Shown here piece after piece: positions 1 through 7,007 of a DNA stretch of 64,000 bases. Origin of the DNA: Oleiphilus messinensis. GTDB taxonomy: Bacteria > Pseudomonadota > Gammaproteobacteria > Pseudomonadales > Oleiphilaceae. The position numbers and the translations under genes were made by a program. Each line of letters starts with the position of its first letter. Within the stretch, counting starts at the first letter, position 1. Under the pieces are notes generated by a model. That model had not been told where the DNA came from, made no database searches, and saw only the letters and a list, made by a program, of their open reading frames with translations. Where the stretch lies: the NCBI RefSeq assembly GCF_002162375.1, contig NZ_CP021425.1, positions 3,480,766-3,544,765 on the forward strand. Direction: 5' to 3'.

Positions 1-377
1 TGATCTTTCGTCAGTCGATAAAGGACGCTACCATTCCACAGATAGGCCCGACTGTCTCCCACCCATGATATTTCATAAATATTATCCTGCAGTCGACACA
101 CAACAACCGTCGTCGCCATGCCACTATAATCCGGGTCAGCCTCAGCCACTTTATGCAATGTATCATGTGCATCCATAATCGCTTCCTGCACAGAACGCCC
201 CTGCCGAACCCTGCGCTCAACGGTTTGAACGACTACTTGACTGGCAACATCACCATGACCATTACCGCCTACGCCATCGGCAACAATCCACAGCCCCATT
301 TCCTGGTTTTCCGAGAAAAAATCTTCATTAGCTTTGCGAACTTTACCAATATCAGACAAGGCAGCTGATTCAATCAT
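1..377 (-). CDS. PP2C-family serine/threonine protein phosphatase (3' part beyond window)
   Basis: Reading the minus strand from 377 gives an open frame that runs off the left edge, so only the first ~125 residues are visible. They carry the PP2C hallmarks: an early NED motif, ADGVGGNGHGD (the metal-binding DG.GG motif) near residue 35, and WVGDSRAYL near residue 107. The family uses two metal ions to remove phosphate from Ser/Thr in the cytoplasm. The start at 377 has a GGA about 8 nt upstream; an in-frame ATG at 386 is the alternative. The gene is divergent from a double-FHA protein at 674, and FHA domains bind phosphothreonine, so the pair looks like a phospho-signalling unit. Phosphatase-FHA pairs often accompany type VI secretion loci, but none is visible here. 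Confidence 0.88.
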   Translation of the reverse strand, partial: MIESAALSDIGKVRKANEDFFSENQEMGLWIVADGVGGNGHGDVASQVVVQTVERRVRQGRSVQEAIMDAHDTLHKVAEADPDYSGMATTVVVCRLQDNIYEISWVGDSRAYLWNGSVLYRLTKD

Positions 378-673
378 TACAAACATCCATTACATTTCAT
401 TGCTAACTCTCAGTATAGGCAACATAAAGTTATTTACCTATTTGTTAAGTATTTGTTAAGGGCATGCATTTTGATCCCCGGCTGGAAAACAAAACCTTCG
501 TATTTTTTGTGCATAAATCATGGGGTTCCGTAACATTTTTTCGGCATTTTCTTCAACTTTTGCAACAGACGGGACTATACTCTGTGTAGTGCGTGGTGAC
601 ATCCAATACGATTACGATGAACCGACCCGCAATTCATCTCAGAATATTCAAACTCAACAGACAGGTTCAGTGA

Positions 674-1597
674 ATGCTCAAGCTGCAATTTAGAGACCGC
701 AGGCAGGAGCCAGTATGGCTGGCAGACGAGACCTTTACGATTGGCCGTAATGGCAACAACAGTCTTGTCATTAATGCCCCTGAGATCAGTGACAAACACG
801 CCGAGATATCCCAGCTAAATGGGAGTTTAACGATTCGGGATATCGGTTCATTAGGCGGGACATTCGTTAACGATCAGAAGATAGATGACAGCGCCACACT
901 CAAAGCCGGTGACGTCATTAAACTCGGCAATGTCGAGTTGGAAGTCATCAAACCACACCCCGGCGTTGGAGAAGAGACACCGACTGCACTGCACAATGCA
1001 GAAAGTGAATGGAAAGTAGTCGCAACAGCAAGCTGGATGAACAGTCAGCAATTCGATATTCAGGGCACCATGGTCATCGGACGGGAATCAACCTGCGAGA
1101 TCAATATCCCTGTAGAATATTTGTCCCGGCGCCATGCAGAGCTTTCGATTCAAGGCGGAAAACTGGTGGTGCGTGACCTGGAATCAGCAAACGGTACCTA
1201 TGTAAATGGCCGACGGGTGACAGAAGCCACACTTCAGGATGGCGACAAACTCAAGTTTGATGTTCTGACATTCACCGTGAAAGGCCCGCAACATGATCCG
1301 AACAAAACAATTATCCGGCAGGTAAAAGACTTCAAACCCCAACTTGAGCAGGCCCGCCAGGAACAAGCCCGCAAAAAAGCCCAAACTCAACAGCCTGCCC
1401 CTCCTCCGGCTGATCCGGCAGCGGCGACCGTTTCAAGATCAGGAGCTGCACGTCAGACATCCGAGGGCCGGTCAGGAAGCAACTGGGAAACGCAAACGGC
1501 ACCACAACACAAATCGAACAACACCATGCTGATGGCACTTGCAGTTGTCGTTATTGGTGCTGCTTTAGCAGGCATTGCATACGTACTATTGCCCTGA
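674..1597 (+). CDS. Membrane-anchored protein with two FHA domains
   Basis: This 307-residue protein has two forkhead-associated domains, about residues 20-90 (TIGRNGNNSLVI, then ISDKHAEIS, LGGTFVND) and 130-205 (MVIGRESTCEI, LSRRHAEL, SANGTYVNGR). Each keeps the GR...S.RHAE...NGT.VNG pattern used to bind phosphothreonine peptides. A Gln/Pro/Ala-rich low-complexity linker follows (about 225-280). The C-terminus is one hydrophobic helix (MLMALAVVVIGAALAGIAYV) with almost no tail, so the FHA domains should face the cytoplasm as a tail-anchored protein. It is divergent from the PP2C phosphatase and followed by a good terminator, so it is probably a single-gene transcript. Its phospho-partner cannot be told from sequence. 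Confidence 0.88.
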   Translation: MLKLQFRDRRQEPVWLADETFTIGRNGNNSLVINAPEISDKHAEISQLNGSLTIRDIGSLGGTFVNDQKIDDSATLKAGDVIKLGNVELEVIKPHPGVGEETPTALHNAESEWKVVATASWMNSQQFDIQGTMVIGRESTCEINIPVEYLSRRHAELSIQGGKLVVRDLESANGTYVNGRRVTEATLQDGDKLKFDVLTFTVKGPQHDPNKTIIRQVKDFKPQLEQARQEQARKKAQTQQPAPPPADPAAATVSRSGAARQTSEGRSGSNWETQTAPQHKSNNTMLMALAVVVIGAALAGIAYVLLP

Positions 1598-1622
1598 GTT
1601 TATTCAACGGTCAATCAGACAT

Positions 1623-1653
1623 AAAAAAACCGGTGAAATGCACCGGTTTTTTT
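1623..1653. terminator. Bidirectional rho-independent terminator
   Basis: The stem CCGGTG/CACCGG with loop AAATG is flanked by seven A on the left and seven T on the right. It can therefore terminate the FHA gene on the plus strand and the small convergent gene on the minus strand. Confidence 0.85.
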
Positions 1654-1674
1654 ATGTCAGTCTAATTTGCAAAC

Positions 1675-1944
1675 TCAGACCGCCTTGGCAATATGTACCA
1701 TATTTTTAATCGGCGGGAAAATGGAATAGGTTTCTTCCAGTTGATCCCGAAATTCCTCGGGACAATTGATATAGAACAACATAAAATCCCTTTTGGTTTC
1801 TATATCATGGGACTGGGATGAAAAGACCAACAAGTCAATGACTTCATTTTCATCCGTCAATCGAAATCGTCGCTTGTATTTTGCCCTGGCATGGCTGGCA
1901 AGACGCTTAAGATAATACACGGTGGTTTGGTTTAAAATGAACAT
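1675..1944 (-). CDS. Small hypothetical protein (89 aa)
   Basis: I do not recognise this protein. It is mixed and soluble-looking, with a basic patch (HARAKYKRRFRL) and no signal peptide or membrane segment. A longer frame opens at 2007, but the ATG at 1944 is preceded by a clear GAGGGGCG ribosome-binding site about 6 nt away, and the residues upstream of it look non-coding. It is convergent with the FHA gene and shares the bidirectional terminator. Function unknown. Confidence 0.6.
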   Translation of the reverse strand: MFILNQTTVYYLKRLASHARAKYKRRFRLTDENEVIDLLVFSSQSHDIETKRDFMLFYINCPEEFRDQLEETYSIFPPIKNMVHIAKAV

Positions 1945-2227
1945 ATAAACGCCCCTCGGATAGACCCTCTGCTTTACGCATTCAGTATCCGCGCCCAGAC
2001 CCAGCACGCACGCCTCAAGCTTAAAAGTGCCACTCGAGCTACTGAAATTGATCTTTTTATTCTGATTACAGATTTATCGTGACTATTTGATACTATTTTT
2101 AGACGAAATTAACGTCAACAGCAAGCACTTGATAAGAAATTTAACAATTCTGTTGTAAACCAATGTTAAATTGCCAAGTTCACAAGGTTAAGGTTCCTAG
2201 GGTCACCGCAGCTTAAAATATACAACC

Positions 2228-2617
2228 TTATTCCGCACCACAGCTGTTGATCGTCAGAACTATGACCCATAAATCACTTTGAATTACATTTTTGCTTAGT
2301 TTTGAAGCCTTCTTTTTCCACTCAGAATGAGAACCACACTGGCCCTCCAACCACATATTCCCGTTATTGATGTCATCAAATACAGGGAGCGAAATTCGAG
2401 TTTCAAAATTCTCCGCTGCAGATAGCTTTTCGCCCTTTAGCAGAAAAGGAGATTTTGCCTCTTTACTACTATAAATCCCATCCAGTGCTATCAAATGTTG
2501 TGTTTGATTTTTAATCACCAACTTGGCTGGATACTGAATATCTAACTCACGATGAGTATCAACATTACAGCCATATAACGCTATAAGTAGAAAAATACAT
2601 AGTAAATTATTAACCAT
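2228..2617 (-). CDS. Small lipoprotein, candidate immunity partner of the upstream metallopeptidase
   Basis: The frame encodes about 129 residues that begin with a short signal peptide ending in a lipobox-like LIALYGC, so the mature protein should be a Cys-anchored lipoprotein exported to the periplasmic side. The rest is polar, with two further Cys residues near the end (GQCGS, NSCGAE) that could form a disulfide. The ATG at 2617 lies inside the last codons of the metallopeptidase gene (8 bp overlap), so the two are translationally coupled. A GTG at 2629 is a less likely start. A small exported protein encoded just after and overlapping a peptidase gene fits an immunity role; this is an inference from arrangement, and I recognise no family. 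Confidence 0.6.
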   Translation of the reverse strand: MVNNLLCIFLLIALYGCNVDTHRELDIQYPAKLVIKNQTQHLIALDGIYSSKEAKSPFLLKGEKLSAAENFETRISLPVFDDINNGNMWLEGQCGSHSEWKKKASKLSKNVIQSDLWVIVLTINSCGAE

Positions 2618-3107
2618 CAAATCTAACACTCGCTAGCCAAATTAGTGACTTTACATCTTGCTCACTCGCAAAAACTCTGGAATAAAAATTATAGGGGCGT
2701 CGTCCGTTGTAGTATTTCATAAGGTCAATCCCCCCTTGACTCGGGTAAGTTACTCCACCATTAGCTGACGTTTTAGTTTTTTGAGTGAGAATTGACGAGC
2801 TACCTTTATGGCTGTATGAATATTTATCACCGCCATAGGCAGATAAAATCTCATGCCCGATTTCATGGGCTGCAGTTTCGGAAAATGCAATATTTGCATC
2901 GCTTCCAGAAATATAATTCCAGCCATTCGAATATTCAATCCAACCTACATTGTAAGCTATTCGCTCGGGTACAAAGTTCCCAAAAAATGAATACAGACCA
3001 CGCACACTCCCAGGATTACTTGACCGCAACCAACTGCGGTTTGTGTTATAAAAAACTTCAATATCATCCATAGCATTTTTTGTGGAGTGAATTGCGTTAA
3101 CCTGCAC
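2610..3107 (-). CDS. HExxH zinc metallopeptidase-like protein, possible secreted toxin
   Basis: A 165-residue protein with the zincin motif AAHEIGHEIL at residues 79-88 (His81 and His85 as zinc ligands, Glu82 as base), followed by YGG and a His at about 100. It starts with GTG at 3107, behind an excellent GGAGGA site 9 nt upstream and just after an in-frame stop, so it is complete and not the tail of a longer reading frame. No signal peptide is visible, yet the partner gene encodes an exported lipoprotein. Similar small HExxH domains occur at the C-termini of type VI effectors (VgrG2b type) and Rhs/PAAR toxins, so a stand-alone cargo effector is one reading. Another is a cytoplasmic peptidase of unknown role. 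The zincin call is firm; the toxin role is inference. Confidence 0.7.
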   Translation of the reverse strand: MQVNAIHSTKNAMDDIEVFYNTNRSWLRSSNPGSVRGLYSFFGNFVPERIAYNVGWIEYSNGWNYISGSDANIAFSETAAHEIGHEILSAYGGDKYSYSHKGSSSILTQKTKTSANGGVTYPSQGGIDLMKYYNGRRPYNFYSRVFASEQDVKSLIWLASVRFDG

Positions 3108-3251
3108 GCTATATCTTCCTCCAGGTTAGCGGTTGCTAGAGTGAAATATCCGTAGAACCCCGACAAAGTGAACATTTTTTGATCTAAATTATTGCCTGGT
3201 TTTTTCCTGTTGACTATAAAGTTGTCTTAGCTTCAAAAGCAGGTTCTGGTT

Positions 3252-3545
3252 ATGTCTTTCCGACCTGCTGAAAGCTATTTGAGGAAAAATAACTACAACC
3301 CAAGATCAGGAATCATTACCGTGCTACCATCATCCTTACAACAGCTTCACCTACTCGACTTTAGTACCTTAACCGATGCGCAGCTTTTATTGCTTGAAGA
3401 GCTTGTATTACGGCGATTCAGTCCGGAAGCGGACTGCGATGATTTTCAACAACTACTTGCCATGATTGATTCTGCATGCCAACAGCGGGGATTAACGCAA
3501 AAACGAAGTTCAGGAGCGAGTGGCGCACCACGCAAGGTGGCTTAA
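3252..3545 (+). CDS. Small hypothetical protein (97 aa)
   Basis: Unrecognised. The middle (about residues 28-80) is Leu-rich and helical (LQQLHLLDFSTLTDAQLLLLEELVLRR is the flavour), and the C-terminus is a basic, Ser/Gly/Ala-rich tail (KRSSGASGAPRKVA). No signal peptide, membrane segment or catalytic motif is visible. An AGG lies about 9 nt before the ATG. It is divergent from the metallopeptidase and convergent with the Met/Gln-rich protein at 3645. It may be a small regulatory or adaptor protein, but the sequence does not say which. Confidence 0.5.
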   Translation: MSFRPAESYLRKNNYNPRSGIITVLPSSLQQLHLLDFSTLTDAQLLLLEELVLRRFSPEADCDDFQQLLAMIDSACQQRGLTQKRSSGASGAPRKVA

Positions 3546-3644
3546 CGTAAAAAGTGGCTTAACTTAAAAGCCGATCAGGCTTATTTTCCGGCACCAGGGT
3601 TTGTTAATGCATAACAAATCCTGGTGCACAGCACGTATATACCG

Positions 3645-4205
3645 TTATTGGCCGTCTTCAGCCAACGCCTGTAATTTGTTCATATGCGGTTTTATCGCTT
3701 CAATATCCGCTGGATCTGCGCCATTGGCCATATTTTCCATTGTTTGCATGGGCTTGATGTTCTCCATCATTTGCTTCATGGCCTGTTTTTGCTGCTCAGA
3801 GATGTTCGGATCATTCATCATCTGCTGCATTTGTTGCTGCATTTGATCCTGAAACCCACCACTCATTTGCATTGCGTTAGCCATCAGTGCTTTCATCGTA
3901 CGGGTCATCACATCAGCCCAGTCCTCTACTGAATCAAAGTTGTGCTTTTCGACAATATCTTCCACTTCTCCATAGGCATTCATGGCCTTGATTTCCGCAA
4001 TGATTTTATCCGCACTCATATCGCTCATATCATCATCTTTGTAATTCATGCGATTTTTGTTTTTATCCGCCCACACCTGAATTTCTTTCATTGAGGCAAT
4101 CAGATTATCGATAACTTCACCATTCAACGCAGTTTTTGCCGCAGCATTAACACTGATTGTCAGTAGAACCAATAGAACACTTTTGACTATAAATTTCATT
4201 TTCAT
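3645..4205 (-). CDS. Exported Met/Gln-rich hypothetical protein
   Basis: This 186-residue protein begins with a classical signal peptide (MKMKFIVKSVLLVLLTISVNAAAK, cleavage after about Ala22-Ala23). The mature part is helical and acidic, with a striking Met/Gln-rich stretch (QDQMQQQMQQMMNDPN, then QKQAMKQMMENIKPMQTMENM) around residues 118-160. It should be periplasmic. Methionine-rich helices can bind copper(I) or act as oxidation sinks, but no defined metal motif is present and I recognise no family. AAGGGG lies 5 nt before the first ATG; the second ATG, two codons later, is also well placed behind AAGGA. It is monocistronic, with a divergent neighbour across a 420 bp spacer. Confidence 0.75.
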   Translation of the reverse strand: MKMKFIVKSVLLVLLTISVNAAAKTALNGEVIDNLIASMKEIQVWADKNKNRMNYKDDDMSDMSADKIIAEIKAMNAYGEVEDIVEKHNFDSVEDWADVMTRTMKALMANAMQMSGGFQDQMQQQMQQMMNDPNISEQQKQAMKQMMENIKPMQTMENMANGADPADIEAIKPHMNKLQALAEDGQ

Positions 4206-4576
4206 TCCTTCCCCTTACTAAGACTGTTTAATTTTTGACCATTTTTAACATATTTCAATAAGTTCAGCATTTTAGTTGAAGTTTAGGTCAGCTTATTAAA
4301 CTAACCACTTGCCTCAAAACCAATTTTGGAACCCAGTTGTAATGCTCCTGTTATTAAGCGCAAAAGGATATAAATCTCCCTCAATCCGTTATCTATACTG
4401 ATTTTTGTAAAGCAAGGTAACAGGCCTTTCATTTTCGTTCTCTTGCTGAGAAGTCATCTATTCACTCGGCGCTGATGGATCAGCGCTCCTTTTTAATTCT
4501 CTATATAAACGCCAAATACAAAATACAGTTTACTCAATTCCTGTAAATCACGGAGTGATTATCGTATTTAATTTTT
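4206..4576. other. Intergenic spacer with an orphan plus-strand terminator
   Basis: No convincing protein-coding frame lies between the exported-protein gene and the mutasome promoter. The stretch is AT-rich and contains a strong hairpin plus T-run at 4469-4494 that follows no gene on the plus strand. A short non-coding transcript upstream of it, roughly 4350-4494, is possible. Confidence 0.4.
4469..4494 (+). terminator. Rho-independent terminator with no upstream gene
   Basis: GCGCTGAT/ATCAGCGC forms an 8-bp stem around a central GG (in practice a 6-bp stem with loop ATGGAT), followed by TCCTTTTT. It lies between two divergent genes, so it ends neither of them. Confidence 0.6.
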
Positions 4577-4622
4577 TTGACCTCGAGTCATAAACACCAT
4601 AATATACTGTATATATAAACAG
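4577..4622 (+). promoter_or_regulatory. SOS promoter of imuA-imuB-dnaE2 with perfect LexA box
   Basis: A sigma-70 promoter TTGACC (4577-4582), 17 nt, TAATAT (4600-4605) would start transcription at about 4612. The sequence CTGTATATATAAACAG at 4607-4622 is a perfect CTGT-N8-ACAG LexA box covering the -10 edge and start site. LexA binding there would block RNA polymerase, so the cassette should be tightly SOS-inducible. The box ends only 5 nt before the first ATG of imuA, giving a very short leader. Confidence 0.88.
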
Positions 4623-4627
4623 TATAA

Positions 4628-5434
4628 ATGGTGTTTATGAACTTGGAAGCACACACTCTACCTCAAATATTGGCTCAAACAGATCGGGATAAAAAAGCCC
4701 TGAACAAGCATGAAGAGCCCACATCAATCCGCCAACTCTTGGACAATACCACGCTCTGGCGGGGCTCCAATACCGAGACGCCCCAATCCTGTGTGAGTAC
4801 CGGCATCAGGGATCTGGATGCGCTTCTGCCTGGTAATGGGTGGCCACAATATGGCGTGTTTGAGTTACTTACCCCAGGCTCAGATGAAATACGCTTTACC
4901 AACAAGCTACAGGAAACCGGCATTCAGCTTCTTTTGCCCCGATTAAAAGCCATACAAGAGAAACGCTGGATACTTTGGGTTTCGCCGCCTTACATTCCCT
5001 ACGCGCCCGGCCTGGACTTCCATATGGTCGATTACCGCAACGTACTGGTTGTACATTGCCGCCCACATGAACAGCTTTGGACGATAGAACAAGGCCTGAA
5101 AAGCGGTGCCTGCAGCGTGGTACTGGGATGGCCGAACCAGCATCTGAGTACGGCACAACTGAAGCGCTTGCACCTGGCCGCCATTACCGGGAAAAGCCAG
5201 GGTTTTTTATTACGCCCGTCCATTCACGCACAGAACCCTTCACCCTGTCCGGTCAGGATCGAAATATGCCCAACAAAACCACCCCGTTCATGTAACAGTA
5301 CAAATACCCTGGAGATGACACGCAATTTCAATATTAGCGTAAAAATTTTAAAACGGCGGGGCGCCTGGCCCTTGCTTTCCCCACAACAGCTGACGTTGAC
5401 GACCTACCCTGTTTCAGAACTGGCGCAGTGCTAG
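4628..5434 (+). CDS. imuA: ImuA, RecA/SulA-like component of the SOS mutasome
   Basis: A 268-residue protein of the ImuA (SulA/RecA-like) family. The motif LLPGNGWPQYGVFELLTPG near residue 65 corresponds to the P-loop region of RecA-like folds, followed by RWILWVSPPYIPYAPGL and QLWTIEQGLKSGACSVVLGWP, typical of the family. ImuA works with ImuB and DnaE2 in damage-induced mutagenesis, probably by helping assembly at RecA filaments. It is the first gene of a three-gene operon directly behind a LexA box. The ATG at 4628 lacks a good ribosome-binding site; an in-frame ATG at 4637 is an alternative. Family assignment rests on both sequence and the diagnostic neighbours. Confidence 0.9.
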   Translation: MVFMNLEAHTLPQILAQTDRDKKALNKHEEPTSIRQLLDNTTLWRGSNTETPQSCVSTGIRDLDALLPGNGWPQYGVFELLTPGSDEIRFTNKLQETGIQLLLPRLKAIQEKRWILWVSPPYIPYAPGLDFHMVDYRNVLVVHCRPHEQLWTIEQGLKSGACSVVLGWPNQHLSTAQLKRLHLAAITGKSQGFLLRPSIHAQNPSPCPVRIEICPTKPPRSCNSTNTLEMTRNFNISVKILKRRGAWPLLSPQQLTLTTYPVSELAQC

Positions 5435-5472
5435 CTGACGCGGTTTTGATTGAAATAGTTTTGGAGTACTCA

Positions 5473-6990
5473 ATGCTTTGGTTATATGCCCACTTTCCCA
5501 CCCTTGCTCTGGATCTGTACAGTCGAGGCCAAACTCACCAGCAAGCAATGGTTATTGTTGAGCACTCGCCACAAAAAGCGGGCCATCAGGTTCTTATGGC
5601 CAATAAAGAAGCCAAAGAGCACGGCATTGAAGCAAACCAGGCACTACATACTGCAATAGCACTGAACCCGAAGCTTCACTATGCCGAGTTTAGTCCGGAG
5701 AGGTGCCTGCATGAATTGCAAGCACTGGCTCAGTGCCTGTATTACTACTGCCCTCAAGTCGCCATTTTTCCCCCGGATGGTTTATTACTGGAAATCGGCA
5801 GCCTGAAAAAACTACACCAGGGCAGCGAAAACATCTGGTCTCACCTGGGCCAATATTTTCAGGAACAGGAGCTGAACCATCATATGGCCATCGCACATAG
5901 CCCAAAAGGCGCCCGGCTACTGGCACGAACTCAACAGGGAAGGCTCACGGAAGACCGCGACACAATCCAATTACTGATTCAGCAATGTCATTTAACGGAC
6001 TGTGAGCTGCCCGGGAAGTGTGCGGAGACAATGCTCAGAATGGGGTTGCATAACGTACAGCAATTAATCCATATACCTGTGACCGAAATCAACCACCGCT
6101 TTGGCCCGGAAGTCCGCCAGCAACTCGATAAAATCCTGGGGGTCAGCCCGGATCCTCAACGCTATTACACCCCACCGGCTTACTTTGATCGCCACCTTGA
6201 ACTGGTTAGTGAGGTAGAACACAACGGCGCCCTTCGTTTTCCGCTGAATCGACTGTTACAGGATTTACAGCAATACTTGTATCTGGGGGCTTTTGCCATT
6301 GAGTGTATACGGATCAATCTGGAACACCGGGATAGGCCTGCAACGCAAATCGAAATCCATACCGCCCAGCCAGAAACGCAGCACACAGTACTGCTACAAC
6401 TTGGCATACTCAAACTGGAACAGATAAAACTCACCGCCCCGATAACCGGTATACGAATACGGGTGGACCACTTGATCGCGCACAGCTCGGATCAACACGA
6501 CTTGTTCGAACAGGGCAACACCCCGGAAGAGGCTCGACAGTTTATTGCCCGGCTTGGTATTCGTCTCGGTAAAGAAAACATTCACCGGATACAAACACAA
6601 AACGACCATCGACCGGAATTTGCACATGTCGAACAAGCCTACCACACCTTTAAGCCATCCCCCCTGCTTTCCGGCGATAACTATCCCCTTTCACCACCGC
6701 GCCCTCCCTGGTTATTGCCAACCCCGCAAAGCCTGAATTCAGTTCTCGGACTCAAGCGCTGCGGACAAGACACCAATACCAAAAGCGCCCCAAACTATGC
6801 TGAACAAATTGTTGACCTGAAACAACATGGCCTGGAGATTATCCTGGGCCCGGAGCGAATCTATAGTAATTGGTGGACAACCGCCCCTGTCAACCGGGAC
6901 TATTATGTTGCCCGCTTTCCAGAGGGGGCAATCGGATGGATTTTTCGAGACTCATCCGGTTTCTGGTATGTACACGGATGGTTTTCCTGA
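5473..6990 (+). CDS. imuB: ImuB, non-catalytic Y-family polymerase-like clamp adaptor
   Basis: About 505 residues of the ImuB type: a Y-family DNA polymerase fold (WLYAHFPTLALDL at the start) in which the usual catalytic acidic motifs are not evident, followed by a C-terminal extension ending GWIFRDSSGFWYVHGWF, characteristic of ImuB. QHDLF at residues 341-345 fits the QxxLF beta-clamp-binding pattern and would tether the mutasome to the sliding clamp. An upstream extension exists (frame open from 5428, overlapping imuA), but the ATG at 5473 has GGAG 7 nt upstream and matches the family N-terminus. ImuB bridges ImuA, DnaE2 and the clamp. It overlaps no neighbour by this start and lies 17 nt before dnaE2. 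Confidence 0.92.
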   Translation: MLWLYAHFPTLALDLYSRGQTHQQAMVIVEHSPQKAGHQVLMANKEAKEHGIEANQALHTAIALNPKLHYAEFSPERCLHELQALAQCLYYYCPQVAIFPPDGLLLEIGSLKKLHQGSENIWSHLGQYFQEQELNHHMAIAHSPKGARLLARTQQGRLTEDRDTIQLLIQQCHLTDCELPGKCAETMLRMGLHNVQQLIHIPVTEINHRFGPEVRQQLDKILGVSPDPQRYYTPPAYFDRHLELVSEVEHNGALRFPLNRLLQDLQQYLYLGAFAIECIRINLEHRDRPATQIEIHTAQPETQHTVLLQLGILKLEQIKLTAPITGIRIRVDHLIAHSSDQHDLFEQGNTPEEARQFIARLGIRLGKENIHRIQTQNDHRPEFAHVEQAYHTFKPSPLLSGDNYPLSPPRPPWLLPTPQSLNSVLGLKRCGQDTNTKSAPNYAEQIVDLKQHGLEIILGPERIYSNWWTTAPVNRDYYVARFPEGAIGWIFRDSSGFWYVHGWFS

Positions 6991-7007
6991 TTGTGGGCTC
7001 GACTTAT

